A stretch of 64,000 nucleotides of DNA from the NCBI GenBank assembly GCA_039586815.1, contig JBDHJR010000019.1, positions 1-64,000 of the forward strand. The letters are read 5' to 3'. Below, in pieces: positions 35,668-44,156 of the stretch (position 1 is its first letter; each line of letters opens with the position of its first letter). Both the position numbers and the translations under genes were made by a program. This DNA is from WVYX01 sp039586815 (GTDB lineage Bacteria > Gemmatimonadota > Gemmatimonadetes > Gemmatimonadales > GWC2-71-9). A model generated the notes under the pieces. The model was given only the letters and a program-made list of their open reading frames with translations. It was not told where the DNA came from and searched no databases.

Positions 35668-36787
35668 TGTCGTCCGTCACGTTGTAGAAGAAGGGACTGA
35701 GACGTACGTGCCCGGGCCGGGCATCGGCCACCACCTGTTCCCTCGCCAGTCGCGCGACGGCCGCCGCAGGGTCCTCGCTGGGAATCATCACGATGGCGGC
35801 CCGATCCTCGGGAGCGGAGGCGACCTTGGGAGCCAGCCCGGCCTCCCCCGCGCGAGCGATCAGGTCCTCGGTGAGCGCCTGGCTCACCTCACGGATGCCG
35901 TGCACGCCGATCTCGTGGATCATGTCGAGCCCGCCGAGTTGCGCGTACACCGCCGCGAGTGACGGCGTCCCCTGCTCGAATCGGCGCGCGTCCTCATGCC
36001 ACTCGATGTCCCGGCTGTCGAATTCGAACTGGCGCGCGTGCGCGAACCAGCCGGTGACCGTCGGCGTGAAGCGCTGCGTGAGGTCTTCGCGCACGTAGAG
36101 GAATACGATCCCCGGTCCGCCCAGGAGCCACTTGAGCCCGCCGGCACACAGGAAATCCACCCCGGTTTCGTGCACGTCGAAGGGTAGCTGCCCCACGCTC
36201 TGATACGCGTCCACGAAGCACAGCGCCCCCTTGGCATGGGCCGCGTCGGCAACCGCCCGGATATCCTGGATCGCCCCCGTTGTGAAGAACACGTGGGACG
36301 TGGCAACCAGCGCCGTGCGCTCGTCGATCGCCCGCGCCATCGCGTCCACCGGCACCGTAACACCGTCGGGGCTCTCCACCACCTCGACCTCGACACCGGC
36401 GCGCTGCTTCGCGAGCCACTGGTATGCAACCGTGGGGAAATCGAGCGCGGTAGTCACGATCTTGGGTCGTGCCGTGTAATCCAGCGCGCCCGCAAGGACG
36501 GCGGTGGCCGTGGAGATGGACGCGTGGAGCGCGATCTCGCCCGGGTGTGCCCCTATTGCCCGTGCGTATCCACCTCGTAGCTGACCCAGCGACTCCCACC
36601 ACACGTCGTACCACGCCGCCGCGCCACGCGCATCCCACTGCGCCAGGAACTCACCGACCTTTGCACGGGAGCGAGTCGAGAGCGCTCCGAGCGAGCACGA
36701 GTTCAGGTAGACCTGCCGCTCGAAGATGGGGAACTCGGCGCGGTAGTGAGCGAGGGGGTGTGCGCCGACGGTGCTTGCGAGAGCCAT
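35636..36787 (-). CDS. class V PLP-dependent aminotransferase (cysteine desulfurase/kynureninase-like)
   Basis: 383 residues from ATG 36787; TTG at 36796 adds three residues. The PLP Lys is Lys219 in CAGGLKWLLGG, and the cofactor Asp lies in CFVDAYQSVGQ. The fold type I class V layout is complete. The desulfurase active-site Cys loop of SufS/IscS is not evident, so sulfur transfer is unlikely; kynureninase-like or isopenicillin-N-epimerase-like activity is possible. It is upstream of the LOG gene with a 32-bp overlap. Confidence 0.83.
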   Translation of the reverse strand: MALASTVGAHPLAHYRAEFPIFERQVYLNSCSLGALSTRSRAKVGEFLAQWDARGAAAWYDVWWESLGQLRGGYARAIGAHPGEIALHASISTATAVLAGALDYTARPKIVTTALDFPTVAYQWLAKQRAGVEVEVVESPDGVTVPVDAMARAIDERTALVATSHVFFTTGAIQDIRAVADAAHAKGALCFVDAYQSVGQLPFDVHETGVDFLCAGGLKWLLGGPGIVFLYVREDLTQRFTPTVTGWFAHARQFEFDSRDIEWHEDARRFEQGTPSLAAVYAQLGGLDMIHEIGVHGIREVSQALTEDLIARAGEAGLAPKVASAPEDRAAIVMIPSEDPAAAVARLAREQVVADARPGHVRLSPFFYNVTDDNVQAIEILSE

Positions 36788-36820
36788 AGGCGCCAATATA
36801 CAAGTAAGGTGTAGTGGGGG

Positions 36821-37081
36821 TCAGGGAGTCGATCGCTCCGGCGCAATCGGCGAGCCGCGTACGATCGACACGAGGCTCACGGCCGCCCAGACACCTTCTA
36901 GGATGATGAAGCCGGCGCGGCGGTCCGCGATGGCAACGGCTGCGAGCAGCAGGGCACCCACTAGATTGAACCAGAGGTATGCAGCACCGGTGCTGGACCA
37001 CCGGCGTCGCTGCAGCAGGACGTAGGCGACGAGAATCAAAACTGCGCCCACGAGAGAGGCGATTTGCAGAACCATGGTCAT
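36821..37081 (-). CDS. CBU_0592-like small membrane protein
   Basis: 86 residues with three hydrophobic segments (about 4-22, 30-51, 56-73) joined by short basic loops (LQRRRWSS, IADRRAG). This matches the small integral membrane family named after Coxiella CBU_0592, of unknown function. Its start overlaps the start of the plus-strand gene at 37064 by 18 bp, so the two share a divergent promoter region. Confidence 0.68.
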   Translation of the reverse strand: MTMVLQIASLVGAVLILVAYVLLQRRRWSSTGAAYLWFNLVGALLLAAVAIADRRAGFIILEGVWAAVSLVSIVRGSPIAPERSTP

Positions 37082-37357
37082 GGCGGCTCACCCGCGCTGA
37101 GAGGCAGTTGGCTCAAGCTAACCCTGGTGCTCGGGGGGCGCGCCGTCATCAACCCGCGGCTGGCCCTCGACCTGTTGCGCACAGCGTGGGCGTTTCGCGC
37201 TCGGTACTGGTATCGCCGCTTCCCCTTCATGCCCCTTCCCCCGCGCGCGTACCTCCGCTGGCGCATGCACACCGCGTACGGTGACGAGGATGCGGTGCCG
37301 CCGTCCGAGGACGTGATCCGCTTTGCACGCTGGCGCCGGGAGGTCATGCACCTGTGA
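37064..37357 (+). CDS. small protein of unknown function upstream of queG
   Basis: 97 residues from a TTG at 37064; the start is uncertain because the 5' part overlaps the divergent membrane-protein gene. The well-defined core is LALDLLRTAWAFRARYWYRRFPFMPLPPRAYLRWRMHTAYGDEDAVPPSEDVIRFARW, rich in Trp, Tyr and Arg. I recall this type of protein beside queG in related genomes but know no function. The stop overlaps the queG GTG by 4 nt. Confidence 0.68.
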   Translation: MQNHGHGGSPALRGSWLKLTLVLGGRAVINPRLALDLLRTAWAFRARYWYRRFPFMPLPPRAYLRWRMHTAYGDEDAVPPSEDVIRFARWRREVMHL

Positions 37358-38304
37358 CGCGCGAGCGCCGGGCGCACCTGGTGAAGCAGCGCGCTCGCGC
37401 TCTTGGCTTTCAGACGGTGGGCGTCGCCGACCTGTCACCCACTCCACATAGCGAGCACCTCGAGCGGTGGCTCTCCGACGGCCTGGCCGGCACGATGGAC
37501 TACATGCGGCGGCAGGCGGCCCGCAGGATCGAGCCGTCGTCCATCCTGCCTGGTGCTACCCGGGCCGTGGTGGTCACCAGAGATTACGGTCACCCGCCGG
37601 CGAACCAGCGGGCCGGTACCGGGCGCGTAGCCCGCTACGCACAGGGACGCGATTACCACACGGCTCTACGCGGCCCCCTCGACGAGCTGGCAGCTTACGT
37701 CAGCTCACTGGGGAGTGACACCACCGTGGCGCGGGCATACGTGGATGCCGGGCCCGTTCCGGAACGCGAGCTGGCGCAGCGCGCGGGACTCGGCTGGATA
37801 GGGAAGAACACCATGCTGATCGACCCGCGTCGCGGGTCTCACTTCTTCCTCGCCAGCGTGCTCACCGACCTGGACCTGGCGGTGGACCTGCCGTTCGAGG
37901 CGGACCGCTGCGGCAGCTGCACGCGCTGCCTCGAGGCCTGCCCCACAGGCGCCTTCCCCGAGCCCCGCCTGCTGGACAGTCGCCGGTGCATATCCTATCT
38001 GACGATCGAGCATCGCGGCGAGATCGACCCCGCCCTGCAGCCGCAGATGGGTGCCTGGGTATTCGGCTGTGACCTGTGCCAGGATGCATGTCCCTGGAAC
38101 ATCAAGTTCGCGACGGAGACTCACGATCCGTTGCTGCAGCACGATCCCGCCATCGCGTTCCTCGACCTGGAGGAGCTGCAGCGCATGAGCAGCGAAAAGT
38201 TCGAGCGCCACTACGGGGAGACGGCGCTGGAGCGGCCCGGAGCAGACGGAATGCGTCGCAACGCCCGCGTTGCGTTGCAGAATCTCACGAGGATGCCATC
38301 GTGA
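37354..38304 (+). CDS. queG: epoxyqueuosine reductase
   Basis: 316 residues. It carries out the last step of queuosine synthesis on tRNA, reducing epoxyqueuosine with a cobalamin and two [4Fe-4S] clusters. The first cluster motif CGSCTRCLEACPTGAF is near 188 and the second CDLCQDACPWN near 240. The GTG start overlaps the stop of the preceding small gene, and its own stop overlaps the GTG of the next gene, making a three-gene coupled series. Confidence 0.94.
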   Translation: MTRERRAHLVKQRARALGFQTVGVADLSPTPHSEHLERWLSDGLAGTMDYMRRQAARRIEPSSILPGATRAVVVTRDYGHPPANQRAGTGRVARYAQGRDYHTALRGPLDELAAYVSSLGSDTTVARAYVDAGPVPERELAQRAGLGWIGKNTMLIDPRRGSHFFLASVLTDLDLAVDLPFEADRCGSCTRCLEACPTGAFPEPRLLDSRRCISYLTIEHRGEIDPALQPQMGAWVFGCDLCQDACPWNIKFATETHDPLLQHDPAIAFLDLEELQRMSSEKFERHYGETALERPGADGMRRNARVALQNLTRMPS

Positions 38305-38579
38305 CCGATCCCGAGGCGCGGGCCCGCATCGCCCGCATCCAGCAGCGGCTCGCAGAGGGAATGGGCGGGACCGACCCCCACCACCGCCTCGCCGGACGCC
38401 CGCTCAGCTACAAGGTGATCGCGGGACAGACGCTCGAGTTGCTGTACGACGAAGTTCCGGGGATCAACGAGTCGGAGATCCAGGGACTCAAGCGCGTGGT
38501 GGGGGAGGAGTGCTTCATCAGCGTCGCTCCGCAGACTGCGGAGACTCTGCAGGTGCGGGTGGTGGTGCGGCTGAAGTGA
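38301..38579 (+). CDS. small protein of unknown function after queG
   Basis: 92 residues from a GTG that overlaps the queG stop. The chain has a basic helical start (ARARIARIQQRLAEGM), a central GRPLSYKVIAGQTLELLYDEVPGINESEIQGLKRVVGEECFIS, and a beta-rich tail (QVRVVVRLK). No family is recognised. Coupling to queG suggests a related housekeeping role. Bases 38580-38813 downstream, before the converging CapA gene, show no convincing gene or hairpin. Confidence 0.65.
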   Translation: MTDPEARARIARIQQRLAEGMGGTDPHHRLAGRPLSYKVIAGQTLELLYDEVPGINESEIQGLKRVVGEECFISVAPQTAETLQVRVVVRLK

Positions 38580-38813
38580 GTGAACGAAGGGGCGTGGGGC
38601 AGCGCTGTGCCTGGGATGGCGCGACGTAATTCCGTAGCAGCGGGCCGGGGTCCTGCCGGAGCGAACCTCGCGAGCACTGACCGACAGTAACCTCTTCTGG
38701 CGATGATCGGCCTTACTTCGTCGGCAGCCGAGAGTCCTGGGAAGGAAGTGGGGAGTGCCAGTTCGCGGAGGTAGGGCCCCGGTCTAGCTGCTACGCTTCA
38801 TACTGCGCGCCGC

Positions 38814-40046
38814 CTACGGCCGCACCACTCTCGCTTCCCCACCCCAGCGGGCAGCCGTTTCTGGAAAATCCAGCACGCTGAGTGAATCCACCAGCCACGC
38901 GGCACGCCCCGTGGGGTCGGGCGCGACGATCCCCGGGGCACGCTGGTACGTCGAGCGCAGCGCGGCGTCCAGCACCTCTCCGCTCTCGCCCAGGGTCACG
39001 CATGCCACCGCGCCGCGGCGGTTGGGCTCGCGCATCGAGAAGGGTCCGTAGGTGAGCAGGTTCCCCAGGGAGTAGAGCACGAGGGCGTCGCCCCACCATT
39101 CCGAGGCGCGCATCACGTGTGGGCCGTGTCCGATCACTGCCGCCGCCCCCGCGTCGACCGCCGTCCGCGCGAACGCCACCGAGTTACCTCGGTTCTCACC
39201 CAGGTAGGTCTCGGTCACGTCGGCCGTGCGCTGCGCCGCCGCTCCCTCGGCACCCATGTGCATCGTGACTACCACCCGCCCGAAGTGCTGCGCCGCCCGA
39301 CCGACGTGGCGGGACACACTCACCAGATCGCGAGGGTCGGGTCCCGCTTGCGCGGTACTGAACCCGAGGAACGCGACGCTGTCACCTCGGTGCGTGACCA
39401 CGACCGTTGCCAGCGTATCGACGCCCGTCACGGCCACCCCTGCGTCGCGCAGATGTTCCTGGGTTGCGGCCAATCCGGCACCGCCGGCATCCAGGGCATG
39501 GTTGTTGGCCAGGTTGCCGATGACTGCGGCGCTGTCGGCAAGACGCCCCAACGCAGCGGCTACAGCCACCGGCTGGCGAAACGTGTAGCACGTGGTGGAC
39601 CCGGGTCGGCACTTCCTCGGCGCCGGCCCCTCGCCGATGGCCCCTTCCAGGTTGAGGAGCACGATGTCGGCATCCGCCACCAAACGCGCAAGCGGTGCCA
39701 GGGCCCGGTCCGGATCGGGGGATGCGGCGACCTGCCACCCCAACCTCGACGTTGCACGGATCGCCCACGTCGTATCGAGGTTGGAACCGAGTACGACGTC
39801 ACCCCCGGCGCACACGCGCACCGGTGGGAGGGGAACCGGCTCCGGAGCAGGCGCCTGTTCTTCGGGCTCGACCTGTGCGCTGTCGGGCTCCACGAGGGAA
39901 TCCAGCTCGACGATGGGTTGCAGTGCGATCGTGTCCGCCGGCGGAGCGGCCGGCGGGGGAAGCTCTTCGTCGACGGTCCGGCCGCCGCAGCCAGCCAAGC
40001 CGAGCACGGCAGCGGCCGCCAGTACGCATCGCAGGGCCGGCGACAT
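38814..40046 (-). CDS. CapA-like lipoprotein (poly-gamma-glutamate synthesis / metallophosphatase family)
   Basis: 410 residues from ATG 40046. The lipoprotein signal has a lipobox LAGC at residues about 17-20. A Pro/Glu linker (about 30-75) is followed by the CapA phosphatase-like domain: GGDVVLGSNLD near 85, IVLLNLEGAIG, VIGNLANNHALDAGG, VVVTMHMGAE and VIGHGPHV. CapA proteins act in polyglutamate capsules; many relatives only share the calcineurin-like fold, so the substrate is open. The ATG shares one base with the stop of the Nif3-like gene. Confidence 0.85.
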   Translation of the reverse strand: MSPALRCVLAAAAVLGLAGCGGRTVDEELPPPAAPPADTIALQPIVELDSLVEPDSAQVEPEEQAPAPEPVPLPPVRVCAGGDVVLGSNLDTTWAIRATSRLGWQVAASPDPDRALAPLARLVADADIVLLNLEGAIGEGPAPRKCRPGSTTCYTFRQPVAVAAALGRLADSAAVIGNLANNHALDAGGAGLAATQEHLRDAGVAVTGVDTLATVVVTHRGDSVAFLGFSTAQAGPDPRDLVSVSRHVGRAAQHFGRVVVTMHMGAEGAAAQRTADVTETYLGENRGNSVAFARTAVDAGAAAVIGHGPHVMRASEWWGDALVLYSLGNLLTYGPFSMREPNRRGAVACVTLGESGEVLDAALRSTYQRAPGIVAPDPTGRAAWLVDSLSVLDFPETAARWGGEARVVRP

Positions 40047-40798
40047 CACAGTCCCGTGGGGTGGTCGATGAACTCCCACGGAAGACCGAACCGCTGCTCC
40101 AGATGCGTCCCCAGCGCCTTCACCCCCACCGTTTCGGTGAGGTAGTGGCCGGCATAGACGACGTTGAGCTGCCATTCCTCCGCGTCGAAGTAGGTGTGGT
40201 GAGCGCCCTCTCCCGTGACATAGGTGTCGAGCCCAGCGTCGCGGGCCTGCCCGATCATGCTCCCCCCTCCGCCGGTGACGATCCCCACGCGCTGCACACT
40301 CTCCGCGCCCTTGGCGATGATGTGAGGCTCGCCGCCCAGAGAGTCGCGAAGGCGCCCGACCAGCTCCTCGCGCGTGATCCCGAGCGAGCCCGCGACACCG
40401 ATGACCTGTTCGTGGTACTCGCCAAACGGTACCGGATCGCTCACGCCGAGCATGCGGGCGAGCACGGCGTTGTTCCCAACCTCCGGGTGCGCGTCGAGCG
40501 GCAAGTGCGCAGAGTAGAGTGCCAGGTCCGCCTCCAGCAGGCGACGAATCCGTCTGGCGTGCCGCCCCGTGACGGGCTGCAACCCGCCCCAGAAGAGGCC
40601 GTGGTGAACCAGGAGCAAGTTCGCTCCCATCACGGCGGCCGCGTCGATCGTCGCTTGGCATGCGTCCACTGCGACCGCCACACGCTCCACGGTGCCTCCA
40701 TTGTCCACCTGGAGGCCATTCAGCGCGTTCGCGTCGTCCTTGACCGCGGCAATCCGGAGGTAGTCGTCCAGGTAGGTGGCGAGCTCACTCAGCAGCAT
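40046..40798 (-). CDS. Nif3-like dinuclear metal-centre protein
   Basis: 250 residues. Family hallmarks are a metal-binding start (DANALNGLQVDNGG), the HHGLFWGG motif near 105, YSAHLPLDAHPEVG and a C-terminal DTYVTGEGAHHTYFDAEE. These supply the two-metal site. Nif3/YqfO proteins form hexamers with unclear physiology; some hydrolyse cyclic nucleotides or phosphate esters in vitro. The stop overlaps the ATG of the CapA-like gene. Confidence 0.9.
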   Translation of the reverse strand: MLLSELATYLDDYLRIAAVKDDANALNGLQVDNGGTVERVAVAVDACQATIDAAAVMGANLLLVHHGLFWGGLQPVTGRHARRIRRLLEADLALYSAHLPLDAHPEVGNNAVLARMLGVSDPVPFGEYHEQVIGVAGSLGITREELVGRLRDSLGGEPHIIAKGAESVQRVGIVTGGGGSMIGQARDAGLDTYVTGEGAHHTYFDAEEWQLNVVYAGHYLTETVGVKALGTHLEQRFGLPWEFIDHPTGL

Positions 40799-40906
40799 GC
40801 GCTAGTCCATTTGTGGCCCGGCTGGCCGACGGTGTCGCGACAGCGGATTGCCGACCGCGGCTCGGCACTTTCAAAGCCATGTCCAGCAATGATGTAGGCG
40901 AAAACG

Positions 40907-40934
40907 ATAAGTGCGCCTCGAATAGCGCACTTAT
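40907..40934 (-). terminator. hairpin terminator of the parAB-M23-bactofilin operon
   Basis: On the minus strand ATAAGTGCGC-TATTCGAG-GCGCACTTAT is a perfect 10-bp stem (40907-40916 with 40925-40934), followed by CGTTTTCG. It lies 69 bp past the bactofilin stop and 109 bp before the Nif3-like start. This suits an intrinsic-like terminator separating the two minus-strand units. Confidence 0.65.
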
Positions 40935-41002
40935 ACGATCGAGCGAAGAAGTCACGTCACATGCGGCAGCCGGGTCGCCATCAGCGCGACTGTCGTCACG
41001 GG

Positions 41003-41470
41003 CTATGCGTACGGCTGATTCGGCGTTTCCAGGGCAGGGGCCGGGTCCATCGCGGGCGGTGCGGGGCTGCGCTCGCGCTTCGCGGCCACCTTGGCACCCT
41101 GCTCCAGCGCCTTGGGCTCACCCATCTGGACGTTCCCGTTCACCTCCCCGCCTTCGCTGACAATGAGCTTCTTGGTAATGATGTCGCCCTGGACCATCGA
41201 GTTCTCCTGCACTTCCACCCGGTCGTCCGCGAAGATGGACCCCACCACGCGCCCGCCCACGATGGCTTGCCGCGTGTAGACGTCACCCTCGATCACGCCC
41301 CCTCTCGCAACCAGCACTTCCCGGTCGGCGCGAATGCTCCCTTCGACAGTGCCTTCCACCTTGAGGACGCCGTCCGTCGCGAGCTCGCCGACGATGCGCA
41401 TCCCGGTGGCGACGATCGAGATGCTGATTTCGCGACCGCCTGAACGACCGCTGTCATCGGCACGTGCCAT
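41003..41470 (-). CDS. bactofilin
   Basis: 155 residues. A central bactofilin (DUF583) domain of short repeating beta-strands (about 18-115) is clear: GMRIVGELATDGVLKVEGTVEGSI, GGVIEGDVYTRQAIVGGRVVGSI, MVQGDIITKKLIVSEGGEVNGNV. Flexible tails lie at both ends; the C-terminal one is Ala/Pro-rich. Bactofilins polymerise into cytoskeletal filaments at the membrane and guide wall synthesis or chromosome positioning. It is 2 bp after the M23 peptidase gene and the last gene of the par operon. Confidence 0.93.
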   Translation of the reverse strand: MARADDSGRSGGREISISIVATGMRIVGELATDGVLKVEGTVEGSIRADREVLVARGGVIEGDVYTRQAIVGGRVVGSIFADDRVEVQENSMVQGDIITKKLIVSEGGEVNGNVQMGEPKALEQGAKVAAKRERSPAPPAMDPAPALETPNQPYA

Positions 41471-41472
41471 AC

Positions 41473-42264
41473 TCAGGACTCCTCTCTAACCAGTGAGCGA
41501 GGGTCTACTGATTGCCCCTCGTGCAGGATCTCGAAATGTAAGTGCGGCGCCGTGGATCTTCCCGTGGATCCCGACATCGCAATCACCTGGCCGGCGCGCA
41601 CCGAGTCGTCCGCCTGCACCAGCAGGCGTGACGCGTGGCCATACATGCTCTGATAGCCATCGGGATGACCGATCAGGACGAACAGTCCGTACTCCGGATC
41701 CTGCCCCGCTCCCTCTATCACTCCGCCGCCGGCCGCCCGGATCGGTGTTCCCAGGGGAACCGCGATGTCGATACCGGAGTGGGCCTCGCGACCGGAGCCG
41801 CTGCCCACCGTCCCGCGAGTGACGACGCCTGGCTCGCGCAGCGGCCAGTGGCTCGGCACAGAGGGACCCTCCTCGTACAGCCCCGAGTCTCCTGGCGTGC
41901 GGGCGATGAGAGCGTGGGCCACCGGATCGTCGGACAGCGCGCGCCCACGCACCGGGACTACGTCCCCTCCGAGCATGGTACGCACCTGGTCGTACTGTTC
42001 TTCCGCCTGCTCGAGCCTGCCCGCCAACTCGTGCACCATCTCGTTCTCCGCCTCCAGCCGAGCCACCTCGCGCGTGAGCCCCGGCACACGTGCGGCGGTG
42101 CGCGCAATCGGGGCGTACAGCACCGCGCCGATGATCACGAAGACGGCCAACGTACTGCCGCCAATCACGATGAAGCGAGCGAGCCACAGTGGGAGGCGAA
42201 TCGACCTGGACTCCAGGTCGCCATCCCGATGCAGCATGATCGTTACGGAGCGTCGTCGCATCAT
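41473..42264 (-). CDS. membrane-anchored M23 peptidoglycan endopeptidase
   Basis: 263 residues. One membrane segment (about 30-52) follows a basic cytoplasmic tail, a coiled coil covers about 63-98, and the LytM/M23 domain covers about 145-255 with zinc ligands His162 and Asp166 (HSGID) and the HLHF pair His241/His243. The catalytic set is complete, so it should cut peptidoglycan cross-links, unlike degenerate LytM activators. It overlaps parB by 4 bp and is followed by bactofilin, a pairing known in other bacteria for cell-shape control. Confidence 0.92.
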   Translation of the reverse strand: MMRRRSVTIMLHRDGDLESRSIRLPLWLARFIVIGGSTLAVFVIIGAVLYAPIARTAARVPGLTREVARLEAENEMVHELAGRLEQAEEQYDQVRTMLGGDVVPVRGRALSDDPVAHALIARTPGDSGLYEEGPSVPSHWPLREPGVVTRGTVGSGSGREAHSGIDIAVPLGTPIRAAGGGVIEGAGQDPEYGLFVLIGHPDGYQSMYGHASRLLVQADDSVRAGQVIAMSGSTGRSTAPHLHFEILHEGQSVDPRSLVREES

Positions 42265-43142
42265 CCGTCGTACGACTCACCCAAAATCATCTCGAGAATC
42301 CGCTGGAGGTCATCAGGCGAGTAGAAGTTGATCGTCACCTTACCGCTCTTGCCGCGCGTCACCACTCGGACATCGGTTTGCAGCCGACGCCGCAGGGCGT
42401 CCTCCACCCGCCGTGCCTCCGGATCGACCTTGGTACCGCGGGGTGCGCGCGGCCGCCGGGCGGGCTCTTTCCCACCCCGCACCAGAGCCTCGACCTCGCG
42501 GACCGACAGCTCACGCTCGACAGCCGTACGCGCCAGGCGCTCCATCTTCTTGTCGTCCGCCAGCGCCAGCAGCGCACGGGCGTGCCCCACGCTCAGCTTG
42601 CCGCCATGCAGCATCTGCTGCACCGCCACCGGGAGCTTGAGGAGCCGCAGCGCGTTCGCCACCGTGGAGCGGCTACGCCCGACCAGATCGCCGACCGCTG
42701 TCTGCGACACCCCGAACTCATCCATGAGGCGCTGATAGCCGTGGGCCTCGTCGATGGGCGACAGCGCATCGCGCTGAAGGTTCTCCACCAGGGCCAGCGT
42801 GAGTAGAGTCTTGTCATCGACCTCACGCACCACCGCACCGATCTCGTTCCACCCGAGCCGCTGGGCCGCTCGCCAGCGACGCTCCCCGGCCACGAGCTCG
42901 TACGAGCCGTTCGCCGCCGGTCGAGCTACCACCGGCTGAAGCAGGCCGGACCGTTGCATCGAGTCGGCGAGCTCGACAAGCGCCGCCTCATCGAACGCCT
43001 GACGTGGCTGGTACGGGTTGGGCCGCACCGACTCAACGGAGATCTGGACGAGCGACCCGTCCGCCCTGGCTTCGGTAACCGTCGCCGGCCCGAGCAGGGC
43101 CTCCAGACCACGACCCAGTCTTCGCTTGCTTCCGCCCGTCAT
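42261..43142 (-). CDS. parB: chromosome partition protein ParB
   Basis: 293 residues. The N-terminal CTPase domain has VRPNPYQPRQAFDEA and GERRWRAAQRLG (the C and P motifs). A central helix-turn-helix (about 140-175) with GVSQTAVGDLVGRSRSTVANALRLL binds parS, and a C-terminal dimerisation domain follows. It loads on parS and spreads as a clamp. The start overlaps the parA stop by 4 bp and the stop overlaps the M23 gene by 4 bp. Two parS sites lie just beyond parA. Confidence 0.96.
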   Translation of the reverse strand: MTGGSKRRLGRGLEALLGPATVTEARADGSLVQISVESVRPNPYQPRQAFDEAALVELADSMQRSGLLQPVVARPAANGSYELVAGERRWRAAQRLGWNEIGAVVREVDDKTLLTLALVENLQRDALSPIDEAHGYQRLMDEFGVSQTAVGDLVGRSRSTVANALRLLKLPVAVQQMLHGGKLSVGHARALLALADDKKMERLARTAVERELSVREVEALVRGGKEPARRPRAPRGTKVDPEARRVEDALRRRLQTDVRVVTRGKSGKVTINFYSPDDLQRILEMILGESYDG

Positions 43143-43966
43143 GCGAGTGCCCGCGTCATTGGATTATCCTCTTCGGTAACCGGCGCTCCCGCGTGAGAAT
43201 CGGCAACACGGCGCGCCAACTCCTGTCCCAGCGCCAAGTAGCTCTTGGCGCCTACCGACTGCACATCGTAGAGCAGAATCGGCTTGCCGAAACTCGGCGC
43301 TTCGGCAAGACGCACGTTCCGCGGAATGACGGTGCTGTACACCTTGCGACCGAAGTACTCCTTGGCCTCTGTGGCCACCTGACGCGAGAGATTGAGCCGC
43401 GCATCGTACATGGTGAGGAGCACACCTTCAATAGCGAGGCTGGCGTTGCAGTTCTGTTGTACCAGTCGCACGGTGTTCAGCAGTTTGGAGAGGCCTTCCA
43501 ACGCGTAGTACTCGCACTGAATCGGTATCAGCACGGAGTCGGCGGCCGTGAGCATGTTCAATGTGAGCAGACCGAGGGAGGGCGGGCAGTCGATCAACAC
43601 GAACTCGTAGTCGTGACGCAGCTGCGCGATCGTGCGGCGCATGACCGATTCACGCTTCGGCCGATTGACCAACTCCACCTCGGCACCCACGAGGTCCTGG
43701 GTCGCCGGCACGACGTCGAGCGTCTGCACGTTCACGCCGCGTTGCACCACCTCGGCCAGGGGAACATCACCCATCAGCGCGTCGTACAGCGACAGCTCAA
43801 CCCCGTCGCGCTCGATGCCGATCCCGCTGGTGGCGTTGGCTTGGGGGTCGGCATCCACCAGGAGGGTGCGCCGCTCCGCGGCGGAGAGCGAGGCGGCAAG
43901 ATTCACGGCGGTCGTAGTCTTGCCGACACCGCCCTTCTGGTTCGCGATGGCGATGACCCTGCCCAT
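43139..43966 (-). CDS. parA: chromosome partition ATPase ParA (Soj)
   Basis: 275 residues. A deviant Walker A KGGVGKTTTAVNLA is at about 11-24, with Walker A' PATQDLVGAE region and Walker B VLIDCPPSLGLLTLN. It is a dimerising ATPase that moves ParB-parS complexes over the nucleoid. It starts the four-gene operon parA-parB-M23-bactofilin. Upstream bases 43967-44156 are relatively AT-rich near the gene and probably carry the operon promoter; I could not fix its position. Confidence 0.97.
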   Translation of the reverse strand: MGRVIAIANQKGGVGKTTTAVNLAASLSAAERRTLLVDADPQANATSGIGIERDGVELSLYDALMGDVPLAEVVQRGVNVQTLDVVPATQDLVGAEVELVNRPKRESVMRRTIAQLRHDYEFVLIDCPPSLGLLTLNMLTAADSVLIPIQCEYYALEGLSKLLNTVRLVQQNCNASLAIEGVLLTMYDARLNLSRQVATEAKEYFGRKVYSTVIPRNVRLAEAPSFGKPILLYDVQSVGAKSYLALGQELARRVADSHAGAPVTEEDNPMTRALA

Positions 43967-44156
43967 GAGACCTATAAGTGGTTGATTGACAATTAGTTAC
44001 GCAGTAATGACAAGCGGGAGACGTGGCCTCTGGAGCTTGCCGTGGGCGCCCTTGCGGGCAAATATACAGGTGCGGTAGACAGGACGCTACACCCGTTTCG
44101 GGGCGCTCAGGCACCGAACCTTCTGAATCTAGGGCGCGCAGGTCCTTGCAAATGGG

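Noticed and set aside
38580..38813. Gap after the queG series checked for a small gene or RNA
   Set aside because: No frame with a ribosome-binding site, no clear hairpin and no tRNA-like fold was seen.
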